From Halocaridina rubra (lineage: Eukaryota > Arthropoda > Malacostraca > Decapoda > Atyidae), in the NCBI GenBank assembly GCA_037179515.1, contig JAXCGZ010009453.1:62001-126000 (forward strand): a DNA stretch of 64,000 nt, given 5' to 3'. The first letter of the stretch is position 1; every line of letters begins with the position of its first letter. The notes under the pieces are model-generated. The model was not told the origin of the DNA, did not search any database, and was given only the letters and a program-made list of their open reading frames with translations. Positions 1-14,693 of the stretch are shown one piece after another. The translations under genes and the position numbers were made by a program.

Positions 1-2
1 TA

Positions 3-304
3 TCAACGCAGGTGCTCAAACTGTTTTCCATCACAATTTACACAGCTTTGAAGTCTGCCTCTTACGCTTCGACAAACATTTTTGCAAAAGTCTGTCTGGG
101 TATTAATTTCTTGAAATGCGTCTCTTATGTAATTTTTCAAATCACCGACACTTCTTGGTTTTCGACTATAAACTTTGTCCTTGAGTACTCCCCAAAAGAA
201 AAAATCCATCGAGGTCAAGTCCGGTGAACGTGCCGGCCAGTCAATTGGACCTCTTCGCCCAATCCATTTCTCAGGAAATATTTCATCAAGATATTCACGG
301 ACTG
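3..304 (-). pseudogene. Mariner/IS630-type transposase C-terminal fragment, left arm
   Basis: Minus-strand reading of the left palindrome arm. It shows the third catalytic-aspartate region (DWPARSPDLTSMDFFFWG) and the lysine-rich C-terminus ending in GKQFEHLR. The catalytic core with the first two aspartates is absent, so it cannot be an active enzyme. The open frame continues past 304 only by reading the spacer and the other arm in antisense. Compared with the right arm there are about eight amino-acid changes over roughly 100 residues, so the arms have diverged since they were joined. Confidence 0.7.
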
Positions 305-307
305 TCT

Positions 308-667
308 CAAATAACATTGTTATATTATTTTCAACAAGATGGGGCCCCTCCACATTATTCAAGAGCAGTCCGTGAGTATCTTGATGAAACATTTCCTGAG
401 AAATGGATTGGGCGAAGAAGTCCAATTGACTGGCCGGCTCGTTCACCGGACTTGACCCCGATGGATTTTTTCTTTTGGGGAGTACTCAAGGACAAAATTT
501 ATAGTCGAAAACCAAGAAGTGTCGGTGATTTGAAAAATTACATAAGAGACGCATTTCAAGAAATTAATACTCGTACAGACTTGTGCAAAAATATTTGTCG
601 AAGCGTAACAGGCAGACTTCAAAGCTGTGTAAATTGTGATGGAAAACAGTTTGAGCACCTGCGTTGA
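308..667 (+). pseudogene. Mariner/IS630-type transposase C-terminal fragment, right arm
   Basis: This fragment begins just before the second catalytic aspartate (FQQDGAPPHYSRA) and runs through WPARSPDLTPMDFFFWG to a stop at 665-667. The two visible catalytic aspartates are separated by 36 residues. The N-terminal DNA-binding domain and first aspartate are missing. The upstream part of the same open frame (224-307) reads the antisense of the palindrome and is not transposase. The family assignment rests on these motifs; the exact mariner subgroup is not resolved. Confidence 0.75.
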
Positions 668-754
668 TATTAATTAAGGGCTTTTGTATTATTGTTCACA
701 ACAAAATTTAATTGTCAATGTAATAATTGTGTTAGTAAATATAATTGTATGTAT

Positions 755-852
755 ACGTAATCTCAAAATAAATGTAATCATTTACTGTCCACCTACTTTA
801 CGTAATCTCAAAATAAATGTTAACATTTACTGTCCACCTACTTTTGGACCAC
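755..852. repeat. 45-bp tandem duplication and probable mariner terminal repeat
   Basis: A 45-bp unit starting ACGTAATCTC occurs at 755-799 and again at 800-844, with few differences. Each unit ends in CTGTCCACCTACTTT, and the second runs into TGGACCACTCC. That terminus is of the kind seen in the mariner elements that encode the transposase type at 308-667. I read about 822-852 as the right terminal inverted repeat of that element; its left partner is not in the window. Confidence 0.5.
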
Positions 853-895
853 TCCATTTCAGACTGTATGTTAACAGTTCACTTTTATTAATATA

Positions 896-2510
896 CAGTG
901 ATCCTTGGCTCTATTGCGTTTCTTCCCTCGCGAATTCACTGTACCGCGATTTTTTTTGGCAATTTTTTTTTGGGGGGGTATATGCAAAAATATTAAAATA
1001 TTAAAAAAATTAAAATTTTCAGTTTTTTCATATTTTTATTGAAAAAAAATTTCATTATTTAATTGATAAAAAAAAATTTATTTCCCAGCCTACGAATAAT
1101 AAAACAGTAAGAAATAGTAAAAAGACATAAATTTGAACATGTAACTCTGCACCATAGAAAGTACGATACCGGTATCAGCGCTTCGGAAAACACAAAGGGT
1201 CGCACCTATGTGAGCTAGCATATATTAATATTTCCAGTAGTTTCATGATTTTATTGATAAAAAAAACGTATTTCTTAACCTAAGAATAACAAAACAGTAA
1301 CTGCAGCATGTAAAATACGATACCGGTATCAGCGTTTCGGAAAACGAAAAGGGTCACACTTACGTGAACTAGTACATATTGAAATTTTCATCATTTTATT
1401 GTTAAAACAAGTATTTCCTAGCCTAAGAGTAATAAAACAGTTAAAAAATAGTAAAAAACATAAATATAGATATATAACTCACAGTATTGCATCATGTGAA
1501 ATACTGTCCGATAGCGTACAATGTATTGGGGTCGCACCTACGTGGGCTAGCATATATATCAAAATTTCCAATAGTTTCATGATTTCATTGATAAAAAAAT
1601 GTATTTCTTAGAATAAGAATAATAAAACAGTAAAAAATAGTAAAAAACATAAATACTAACAGTATTGCACCATGTAAAATACGATACCGGTATCAGTGTT
1701 TCGGACAAAGGCTTGCACCTACGTGAGATAGTTCATGGAATGCTATTGGCTGAAAGAGTGAGAGATCTGTATCATGGGGTCTGATTGGTTTTTTCATTGA
1801 AGTTTGGTTCTCCCACCATCTTCCATTATCTCGCCTCACTCGTTCAGTCTGACTAACGTGTGCGCCGTTCACGTTGTGCTTATTAATACGTTTTGCTGGT
1901 GATTTTTTTACTCGCATATTTTAACCTTTGCAATGCCTCCCAAGCATCCTTCATCTTCTAAGGCTCCTGGTAGTGAGCCTAAGTGGCAAAGGAAGATGTT
2001 AACCATAACAGATAAGGTGAAACTCTTAGATATGTTGAAAGAAGGAAAAAGGTTTACGAATGTCAGCCGCTATTTTGGCCTCAATGAATAACAGCCGTAC
2101 AGCTGTTATTGGCTGCGGAATAATTTCCTCTGGCGTCTACAAACTCATTACCACCTCATTCATGGTAAGTTTACCTAGCACGTACATATAAATTTACGTT
2201 GCATGCTGTTATTTAAAAAGTAAAGGGTGGTTTTTTAAGAGTGCAGGGAGGGTTTATACAGTAAAAGTAAAAATAATTGCAAAACCCCTATGTACATGAG
2301 TATGTCATATAAATTTACGCTTGCACGCTGTTATTTATGAAGTAAAGGGTGGTTTGTTAACAGTACAGGGAGGGTCTATACAGTTTATACACTGTAAACG
2401 TAAAAATAAAAAAAAAAACTATGTACATATAGGGTGATCCTACTTCGCGAAAATTCCTGTCTCGCGCTGGGTCCCGAAACCGAACCTTCGCGATAACTGA
2501 AGGAACACTG
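896..2510 (+). mobile_element. Tigger copy A, internally deleted
   Basis: A pogo/Tigger derivative of 1.6 kb. The left end CAGTGATCCTTGGC and right end GGAACACTG match the termini of the long copy G at 13,637-17,594. The left part carries about four diverged subterminal repeats with the motif GATACCGGTATCAGCG (about 1,166, 1,324, 1,510 and 1,688). Only the start of the transposase remains (1933-2091). It is joined directly to sequence that in G follows the transposase stop. The right end abuts a long (TA)n tract; the left end abuts only a short TA stretch. Confidence 0.85.
1933..2091 (+). pseudogene. Tigger transposase N-terminal HTH remnant (52 codons)
   Basis: An ATG-initiated 52-residue frame, MPPKHPSSSKAPG through SRYFGLNE, then a stop created at the deletion junction. 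It matches the first 52 codons of the transposase in copy G and covers most of the CENP-B/psq-type helix-turn-helix that binds element ends. It lacks the extra G that shifts the frame in copy G. The catalytic domain is entirely absent. It could encode a small DNA-binding peptide, but nothing in the sequence shows that it is expressed. Confidence 0.7.

Positions 2511-4261
<1,751 letters not shown>

Positions 4262-4347
<86 letters not shown>
4262..4347. repeat. (TA)n microsatellite between Tigger B and foldback C
   Basis: About 85 bp of TA repeat with GTG and ACACA edges where it meets the element termini. Confidence 0.95.
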
Positions 4348-4349
<2 letters not shown>

Positions 4350-4637
4350 GTAATCCCTCACTATATCGCGGTTCACCTATCACGGATTCACTGTATCGAG
4401 GATTATTTTTTTGAGGAAAAAAAAAATATATAAAGATTGTGAAAAGAGGATGGGCCAAAAAAATGATAAAATAAAACATCCTTTATCAGACTGTAAAGAG
4501 AAACAGAGATGGAGAGTGTAATGACCTGTCAGATGTGAAGGTATAAAATAAGATGTGTAATGAATATCCAGCTCACTGCTGGGTTTTAATATGCCTCTGC
4601 AGTACTTTCATGATGTCTATTCCAATAATTCTCCTTG

Positions 4638-4641
4638 AATC

Positions 4642-4712
<71 letters not shown>

Positions 4713-4782
4713 GGTGACAATAATTTTCCTTTGATGATGATTGTGGAGATTATTATCATTATTATTATTATTATTATTATTA

Positions 4783-4842
<60 letters not shown>

Positions 4843-4848
4843 TTATTA

Positions 4849-4909
<61 letters not shown>

Positions 4910-4978
4910 CATTATTATTACTATTATAATTATAATTATTAATATTATTACTATTATTATTATTATTATTATTATTAA
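4638..4978. repeat. (ATT)n microsatellites, left arm of foldback C
   Basis: Two long ATT runs (about 4638-4712 and 4758-4978) separated by TGGTGACAATAATTTTCC. The interruptions are single substitutions. Poly-isoleucine and poly-leucine open frames here are repeat artefacts. Confidence 0.95.
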
Positions 4979-5091
4979 GGGCTCATCATTGTTTGTACAT
5001 CTGTTGGTTTATGTACTTTAATAACTGTGTACAGTGCCCCTCCCTAGTTGGCTGGGACAAAGAGAGTGTGGGGGGTTGGGTAGAATAGAAT

Positions 5092-5201
<110 letters not shown>

Positions 5202-5276
5202 CTTTAATTAACTATTGTTCATTTAACCAAAACTACATTATTTATTGTAAAAATAATGGTTTAATTACAAATTCGC

Positions 5277-5344
<68 letters not shown>

Positions 5345-5405
5345 TAACAATAATAATAATAATAATAATAATAATCTCCACAATCATCATCAAAAGAAAA
5401 TTATT

Positions 5406-5479
<74 letters not shown>

Positions 5480-5480
5480 G
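5277..5480. repeat. (AAT)n microsatellites, right arm of foldback C
   Basis: Two AAT runs flank the mirrored segment TCTCCACAATCATCATC. They are the inverse counterpart of the left-arm ATT runs and are repeated at 8460-8670. Confidence 0.9.
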
Positions 5481-5605
5481 ATCTAAGGAGAATTTCTGGA
5501 ATAGACATCATGAAAGTAATGTAGATGTATATTAAAACCCAGAAGAGAGCTGGATATTCATTACACATCTTTTATAATCCCTTCACATCTGACAGATCAT
5601 TACAA

Positions 5606-5777
5606 GGGTGATAATTCATAAAGTTTTAAGAATTCATGACCAAATCAGAACTCGTAATGGGTAATGGATTTAAGCTTGATTAATTTAAGTTCAAAAGGGA
5701 AATTGGTGAATACTGGCTTGGTAATAACGTAGAGTAGCTGAAGCATGGAACAGGATTCCTTGTAGGATAATAAATGT
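5606..5777 (+). pseudogene. LINE reverse-transcriptase C-terminal fragment (CR1/L2-like)
   Basis: Reading the plus strand with one frame change gives KVLRIHDQIRTRNG and then [13 protein letters not shown]. This resembles the C-terminal region of CR1/L2-type LINE polymerases (consensus form TRGHSLKL... WNSL). The same family is better preserved on the minus strand at 12,640-13,020. It starts at the truncated foldback arm and ends in the (TA)n tract. Confidence 0.55.
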
Positions 5778-5936
<159 letters not shown>

Positions 5937-6280
5937 TGATCCCCCCATTATTGAGGGGGTTCGGTTCTAGGACCCGGCGCGAAACAGGAAAATCACAGAG
6001 TAGGATCAGCCTATATGTACATAGATATTTTAATTTATTTTTACGTTTACACCATACAAACTGTATAAACCCTCCCTGTACTGTTAACGAACCACCCTTT
6101 ACTTAATGAATAACAGCATGCAAGCGTAAATTTATATGACATACTCATGTACATAGGTATTTTACAATTATTTTTACGTTTGCTGTATAAACCCTACCTG
6201 CACTGTTAAAAAACCACCCTTTACTTTATAAATAACAGCATGCAACATAAATTTATATGTACGTGATAGGTAAACTTACC

Positions 6281-6363
6281 TTATCTGTTATGGTTAACAT
6301 TTTCCTTTGCCGCTTAGGCTCACTACAAGAAGCCTTAGAAGATGAAGGATGCTTGGGAGGAAT
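6281..6363 (-). pseudogene. Tigger transposase start remnant in D1
   Basis: The minus strand encodes PPKHPSSSKASCSEPKRQRKM followed by LTITDK, then joins the 3' untranslated region directly at AAG/GTAAG. The start codon is changed from ATG to ATT at 6361-6363. Only about 27 codons of the N-terminus survive. Confidence 0.7.
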
Positions 6364-6987
6364 TGCAAAGGTTAAAATATGCGAGTAAAAAAATCACAAG
6401 CAAAACATATTAATAATAATAAGCACAACGTGAACGGCGCACACGAGTGAGGCAAGACAATGGAAGATGGAGGAAACCTTTGTCCGAAACGCTGATAGCG
6501 GTATTGTATTTTACATGTTGCAATACTGTTAGTATTAATGTTTCTTACTATTTTTTACTGTTTTATTATTCTTAGGCTAAGAAATAAGTTTTCTTATCAA
6601 TAAAATCATGAAACTACTGGAAATATAAATATATATGCTAGCTCACGTAGCTGCGACCCCAATACATTGCACGCTATCGGACACAAACAAAACGTTTAAT
6701 AAGCACAACGTGAAAGGTGCACACGTGAGTTAGACTGAACGAGCCTTTGTCCGAAACGCTGATAGCGGTATCATATTTTACATGTTGCAATACTGTTAGT
6801 ATTTAAGTTTTATACTATTTTTTACTGTTTTATTATTCTTAGGCTAAGAAATAACTTTTTTTATCAATAAAATCATGAAACTACTGGAAATATAAATATA
6901 TATGCTAGCTCACGTAGCTGCGACCCCAATACATTGTACGCTATCGGACACTATTTCGCATGATGCAATACTGTGAGTTATACTGTA

Positions 6988-7389
6988 CAGGGTGTCCACA
7001 AAGTCTGGGTACAGAGGAAATTTCACTATGCAGAGCTATTCAATCGAGTTCACCTGAATTTTGTAAAGCGCATCAAATTATGCATTGAAAATGATGGAAA
7101 TCATATTGAAAATATTATTTATTAACATTAGATTTAAATAAAATTGTTTTGTTTTAAAAGTATGTGTTAATCTCCTGTGTGCCCAGACAAAATCTGGGTA
7201 CACAGGAGATTAACACATACTTTTAAAACAAAACAATTTTATTTAAATCTAATGTTAATAAATAATATTTTCAATATTTCCATCATTTTTAATGCATAAT
7301 TTGATGTGCTTTACAAAATTCAGGTGAACTCGATTAAATAGCTCTGCATAGTGAAATTTCCTATTTACCCAGACTTTGTTGACACCCTG
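6988..7389. mobile_element. 402-bp palindromic MITE, first copy
   Basis: The ends CAGGGTGTCCACAAAGTC and GACTTTGTTGACACCCTG are inverse complements and are flanked by TA on both sides (6986-6987, 7390-7391). The whole element is a near-perfect inverted repeat centred at about 7188 with a loop of only a few bases. The TA target and CAGGGTGTCC ends are typical of Tc1/mariner-type elements. It has no coding capacity; the open frame at 7351-7545 reads across its end and is not a gene. Confidence 0.8.
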
Positions 7390-7646
7390 TACGCATATCT
7401 AAATGTATGTTTTTTACTATTTTTTACTGTTTTATTATTCGTAGGCTGGGAAATAAATTTTTTTTATCAATTAGATAATGAAATAAGTTTTTTTCAATTA
7501 AAAAAAAATGAAAATACTGAGAATTTTATTTTTTTAATATTTTAATATTTTTGCATATAACCAAAAATTAAAATAATAATTTGCCCCCAAAAAACATGTA
7601 GTACAGTGAAAACGCATACCAAGAAACGCGATCCAGCGGGGGATCA

Positions 7647-7649
<3 letters not shown>

Positions 7650-7739
<90 letters not shown>
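7650..7739. repeat. (TA)n microsatellite between D1 and foldback E1
   Basis: About 90 bp of TA repeat, bounded by ATCACTG on the left and CAGTGTTCCCCCGG on the right. Confidence 0.95.
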
Positions 7740-7742
<3 letters not shown>

Positions 7743-8027
7743 TGTTCCCCCGGTTATTCGCGTTTCTTGGTTCGCGTTCTCACTGTATCGCGTTTTTTTT
7801 TTTTTTTTTTTTTTTAAAGATTATTGTGACACCAGGATGGGCCAAAAAATTATAAAATAAAGCAGACTTTATCAGGTTGTAAAGAGAAACAGAGATAGAG
7901 AGTGTAATGACCTGTCAGATGTGAAGGGATTATAAAAGATGTATAATGAATATCCAGCTCTCTGCAGGGTTTTAATATACCTCTGCATTACTTTCATGAT
8001 GTCTATTCCAATAATTCTGCTTAGATC

Positions 8028-8030
<3 letters not shown>

Positions 8031-8092
<62 letters not shown>

Positions 8093-8160
8093 GGCAACAA
8101 TAATTTTCCTTTGATGATGATTGTGGACATTATTATCATCATCATCATTATTATTATTAT
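8031..8160. repeat. (ATT)n microsatellites, left arm of E1
   Basis: An ATT run at about 8031-8092 and a short ATC/ATT run at about 8131-8162 flank the conserved segment GGCAACAATAATTTTCC. Confidence 0.9.
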
Positions 8161-8278
8161 TAAGGGCTCATCATTGTTTGTACATATGTTGGTTTATTTA
8201 CTTTTAATAACTGTGTAAAGTGCCCCTCCCTAGTTGGCTGGGACAAATAGAGTGTGGGGGGTTGGGTAGAATAGAATG

Positions 8279-8385
<107 letters not shown>

Positions 8386-8459
8386 CTTTAATTAACTATT
8401 GTTCATTTAACCAAAACTACATTATTTATTGTAAAAATAATGGTTTAATTACAAATTCG

Positions 8460-8460
8460 C

Positions 8461-8534
<74 letters not shown>

Positions 8535-8595
8535 TAACAATAATAATAATAATAATAATAATAATCTCCACAATCATCATCAAAAGAAAATTATT

Positions 8596-8669
<74 letters not shown>

Positions 8670-8670
8670 G
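8460..8670. repeat. (AAT)n microsatellites, right arm of E1
   Basis: Counterpart of 5277-5480, slightly longer in the first run. Confidence 0.9.
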
Positions 8671-8795
8671 ATCTAAGGAGAATTTCTGGAATAGACATCA
8701 TGAAAGTAATGTAGATGTATATTAAAACCCAGAAGAGAGCTGGATATTCATTACACATCTTTTATAATCCCTTCACATCTGACAGATCATTACAA

Positions 8796-8967
8796 GGGTG
8801 ATAATTCATAAAGTTTTAAGAATTCATGACCAAATCAGAACTCGTAATGGGTAATGGATTTAAGCTTGATTAATTTAAGTTCAAAAGGGAAATTGGTGAA
8901 TACTGGCTTGGTAATAACGTAGAGTAGCTGAAGCATGGAACAGGATTCCTTGTAGGATAATAAATGT
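8796..8967 (+). pseudogene. LINE C-terminal fragment, duplicate of 5606-5777
   Basis: Same sequence as the fragment at 5606-5777, carried along by the tandem duplication. It is degenerate and very short. Confidence 0.55.
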
Positions 8968-9097
<130 letters not shown>

Positions 9098-9441
9098 TGA
9101 TCCCCCCATTATTGAGGGGGTTCGGTTCTAGGACCCGGCGCGAAACAGGAAAATCACAGAGTAGGATCAGCCTATATGTACATAGATATTTTAATTTATT
9201 TTTACGTTTACACCATACAAACTGTATAAACCCTCCCTGTACTGTTAACGAACCACCCTTTACTTAATGAATAACAGCATGCAAGCGTAAATTTATATGA
9301 CATACTCATGTACATAGGTATTTTACAATTATTTTTACGTTTGCTGTATAAACCCTACCTGCACTGTTAAAAAACCACCCTTTACTTTATAAATAACAGC
9401 ATGCAACATAAATTTATATGTACGTGATAGGTAAACTTACC

Positions 9442-9524
9442 TTATCTGTTATGGTTAACGTTTTCCTTTGCCGCTTAGGCTCACTACAAGAAGCCTTAGA
9501 AGATGAAGGATGCTTGGGAGGAAT
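9442..9524 (-). pseudogene. Tigger transposase start remnant in D2
   Basis: Duplicate of the remnant at 6281-6363: about 27 N-terminal codons, start codon lost, joined to 3' untranslated sequence. Confidence 0.7.
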
Positions 9525-10148
9525 TGCAAAGGTTAAAATATGCGAGTAAAAAAATCACAAGCAAAACATATTAATAATAATAAGCACAACGTGAACGGCG
9601 CACACGAGTGAGGCAAGACAATGGAAGATGGAGGAAACCTTTGTCCGAAACGCTGATAGCGGTATTGTATTTTACATGTTGCAATACTGTTAGTATTAAT
9701 GTTTCTTACTATTTTTTACTGTTTTATTATTCTTAGGCTAAGAAATAAGTTTTCTTATCAATAAAATCATGAAACTACTGGAAATATAAATATATATGCT
9801 AGCTCACGTAGCTGCGACCCCAATACATTGCACGCTATCGGACACAAACAAAACGTTTAATAAGCACAACGTGAAAGGTGCACACGTGAGTTAGACTGAA
9901 CGAGCCTTTGTCCGAAACGCTGATAGCGGTATCGTATTTTACATGTTGCAATACTGTTAGTATTTAAGTTTTATACTATTTTTTACTGTTTTATTATTCT
10001 TAGGCTAAGAAATAACTTTTTTTATCAATAAAATCATGAAACTACTGGAAATATAAATATATATGCTAGCTCACGTAGCTGCGACCCCAATACATTGTAC
10101 GCTATCGGACACTATTTCGCATGATGCAATACTGTGAGTTATACTGTA

Positions 10149-10550
10149 CAGGGTGTCCACAAAGTCTGGGTACAGAGGAAATTTCACTATGCAGAGCTAT
10201 TCAATCGAGTTCACCTGAATTTTGTAAAGCGCATCAAATTATGCATTGAAAATGATGGAAATCATATTGAAAATATTATTTATTAACATTAGATTTAAAT
10301 AAAATTGTTTTGTTTTAAAAGTATGTGTTAATCTCCTGTGTGCCCAGACAAAATCTGGGTACACAGGAGATTAACACATACTTTTAAAACAAAACAATTT
10401 TATTTAAATCTAATGTTAATAAATAATATTTTCAATATTTCCATCATTTTTAATGCATAATTTGATGTGCTTTACAAAATTCAGGTGAACTCGATTAAAT
10501 AGCTCTGCATAGTGAAATTTCCTATTTACCCAGACTTTGTTGACACCCTG
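10149..10550. mobile_element. 402-bp palindromic MITE, second copy
   Basis: Same element as at 6988-7389, same TA flanks. It is present because the tandem duplication copied it, not because it inserted independently. Confidence 0.8.
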
Positions 10551-10807
10551 TACGCATATCTAAATGTATGTTTTTTACTATTTTTTACTGTTTTATTATT
10601 CGTAGGCTGGGAAATAAATTTTTTTTATCAATTAGATAATGAAATAAGTTTTTTTCAATTAAAAAAAAATGAAAATACTGAGAATTTTATTTTTTTAATA
10701 TTTTAATATTTTTGCATATAACCAAAAATTCAAATAATAATTTGCCCCCAAAAAACATGTAGTACAGTGAAAACGCATACCAAGAAACGCGATCCAGCGG
10801 GGGATCA

Positions 10808-10933
<126 letters not shown>

Positions 10934-10982
10934 TGTTCCCCCGGTTATTCGCGTTTCTTGGTTCGCGTTCTCACTGTATCGC

Positions 10983-11013
<31 letters not shown>

Positions 11014-11219
11014 TATTGTGACACCAGGATGGGCCAAAAAATGATAAAATAAAGCAGACTTTATCAGGTTGTAAAGAGAAACAGAGATAGAGAGTGTAAT
11101 GACCTGTCAGATGTGAAGGGATTATAAAAGATGTATAATGAATATCCAGCTCTCTGCAGGGTTTTAATATACCTCTGCATTACTTTCATGATGTCTATTC
11201 CAATAATTCTGCTTAGATC

Positions 11220-11296
<77 letters not shown>

Positions 11297-11366
11297 GGCA
11301 ACAATAATTTTCCTTTGATGATGATTGTGGACATTATTATCATCATCATCATTATTATTATTATTA
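11220..11366. repeat. (ATT)n microsatellites, left arm of E2
   Basis: ATT run at 11,220-11,296 and shorter ATC/ATT run at about 11,334-11,366. Confidence 0.9.
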
Positions 11367-11482
11367 AGGGCTCATCATTGTTTGTACATATGTTGGTTTA
11401 TTTACTTTTAATAACTGTGTAAAGTGCCCCTCCCTAGTTGGCTGGGACAAATAGAGTGTGGGGGGTTGGGTAGAATAGAATG

Positions 11483-11615
<133 letters not shown>

Positions 11616-11688
11616 CTTTAATTAACTCTAGTTCATTCAACCAAAACTACATTATTTATTGTAAAAATAATGGTTTAATTACAAATTC

Positions 11689-11691
<3 letters not shown>

Positions 11692-11769
<78 letters not shown>

Positions 11770-11816
11770 TCCACAATCATCATCAAAGGAAAATTATTGT
11801 TAAAAAAAATAATAAA

Positions 11817-11907
<91 letters not shown>

Positions 11908-11908
11908 T
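11692..11908. repeat. (AAT)n microsatellites, right arm of E2
   Basis: Two AAT runs flank ATCCACAATCATCATC. They are the mirror of the left-arm runs. Confidence 0.9.
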
Positions 11909-12136
11909 CTAAGGAGAATTTTTGGAATAGACATCATGAGAGTAATGCAGAGGTATATAAAAACCCAGCAGAGAGCTGGATATTCATTACACATCTTTTA
12001 TAATCCCTTCACATCTGACAGGTCATTACACTCTTTATCTGTTTCTCTTTACAGCCTGATAAAGGCTGTTTTATTTTATCATTTTTTGGTCCATCCTGGT
12101 GTCACAATAATCTAAAAAAAAAAAAAAAAAAAAAAA

Positions 12137-12584
<448 letters not shown>

Positions 12585-12639
12585 TTTTTTTTTTTTTTTT
12601 AAGTAAATAAGCATCCACGGACGCTTCTTCCACGAGTAC

Positions 12640-13020
12640 AAAGAGGATTACGATAAGAAAAGATAATCATCATTATACATTATATATACACCCAACCTAC
12701 CTCTGTCATATATCTATCTAATCTACATTTGAAGGTGTCCAAGGTATTGGCATTTATTATAATCCTAGGAATACTCTACGGTCTTACCAAGCCAGTTTTC
12801 ACCAATTTCCCTTCTGAACCTAAATTTATCAAGCTTAAATCCATTACCCATTACGAGTTCTGGTTTGATCATGAATTTTTAAAACTATATTAATATCACC
12901 CTTGTTAATCCCTTTAAACCATTTATACACCTCAATCATATCCCCCCTAACTCGGCGCCTCTCTAGAGAATGTAGATTAAGTTTTTTTAATCTGTCATAT
13001 GGTAATTTAGGCATTGCATA
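12640..13020 (-). pseudogene. CR1/L2-like LINE polymerase C-terminal fragment
   Basis: The minus strand encodes LERRRVRGDMIEVYKWFKG and then, after a frame change, NGFKLDKFRFRREIGENW followed by WLGKTVEYS. These match the post-RT region of CR1/L2-type LINEs; compare LEARRVRGDMVTVFKFLHG in the intact element at 30,142-34,047. No RT core remains. It is of the same family as the fragments at 5,606 and 8,796. Confidence 0.75.
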
Positions 13021-13639
<619 letters not shown>

Positions 13640-13877
13640 TGTTACCCCGGTTATTCGCGTTTCTTGGTTCGCTTTCTCACTGTATCGCATTTTTTTTTGG
13701 ATAAATTATTATTTTATTTCATGGGTATATGCAAAAATATTAAAATATTAAAAAAAAAATTCACAGTATTTTAATTTTTTTATTGAAAAAAACATATTTC
13801 ATTATCTAATTGATAAAACAAAATTATTTCCCAGCCTACAAATAATAAAACAGTAAAAAATAGTCAAGAACATAAAT

Positions 13878-14075
13878 GTAGATAGATAGATAGATTGATA
13901 GATACGTTTATTGACCACCTCTTTTGAAAAGTACAGTATAATCTTTACAAAAGGAATATTTGGTCCAAATTACAATGAATAAATACAATAGATTTTGTAC
14001 AATCATCAAATAAGTAGATGAATTTAAAATTAATATACCTTGTACTAATAACTGAATGATAAACGTACGAACAGG
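13878..14075 (-). mobile_element. Retroposon tail inserted in Tigger G 5' region
   Basis: About 195 bp absent from the corresponding place in copy A. It starts with a GATA repeat followed by ACGTTTATTGACC, which on the minus strand reads as a GGTCAATAAACGT end with a (TATC)n tail. That is typical of the 3' end of a short LINE or SINE. No coding sequence; family not identified. Confidence 0.45.
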
Positions 14076-14693
14076 ATAACTCACAGTATTGCATCATACG
14101 AAATAGTGTTCGATAGCGTACAATGTATTGGGGTCGCAGCTACGTGAGCTAGCAAATATATTTATATTTCCTGTAGTTTCATGATTTTATTGATAAAAAA
14201 AACGTATTTATTAGCCTCAGAATAATAAAACAGTAAAAAATAGTAAAAAACATAAATACTAACAGTATTGGAACATGTAAAATACGATATCGCTATCAGC
14301 GTTTTGGACAGACTCGTTCAGTCTAACTCACGTGTGCACCGTTCACGTTGTGCTTATTAAACGTTTTGCTTGTGTTCGATAGCGTACAATGTATTGGGGT
14401 CGAAGCTACGTGAGCTAGCATATATATTTTTATTTCCAGTAGTTTCAGGATTTTATTGATAAAAAAAACGTATTTCTTAGCCCAAGAATAATATAACAGT
14501 AAAAAATAGTAAAAAACATAAATACTAACAGTATTGGAAAATGTAAAATACGATACCGCTATCAGCGTTTCGGACAAAGGCTTCCACCATCTTCCATTGT
14601 CTCGCCTCACTCGAGTGCGCCATTCACGTTGTGCTTATTATTATTAATATGTTTTGCTTGCGATTTTTTTACTCGCATATTTTAACCTTTGCA

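Larger units (their letters stand above)
1..669. repeat. Head-to-head palindrome of mariner-like transposase fragments
   Basis: Position i on the left pairs with 670-i on the right. The arms are about 300 bp (1-304 and 366-669) around a spacer of about 60 bp. Both arms encode the same C-terminal part of an IS630/mariner-type transposase, pointing outward. The arms differ at several codons, so this is not an exact fold-back read. The left arm starts at the window edge and may extend further. Confidence 0.85.

Noticed and set aside
1..669. Palindrome as a sequencing fold-back artefact
   Set aside because: The arms differ at many positions and only the right arm keeps extra transposase sequence, which a fold-back read would not produce. 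Raw reads would still be worth viewing.
7351..7545. 64-residue frame identical at 7,351 and 10,512
   Set aside because: The identity is due to the tandem duplication. The frame crosses the MITE end into A/T-rich Tigger untranslated sequence.
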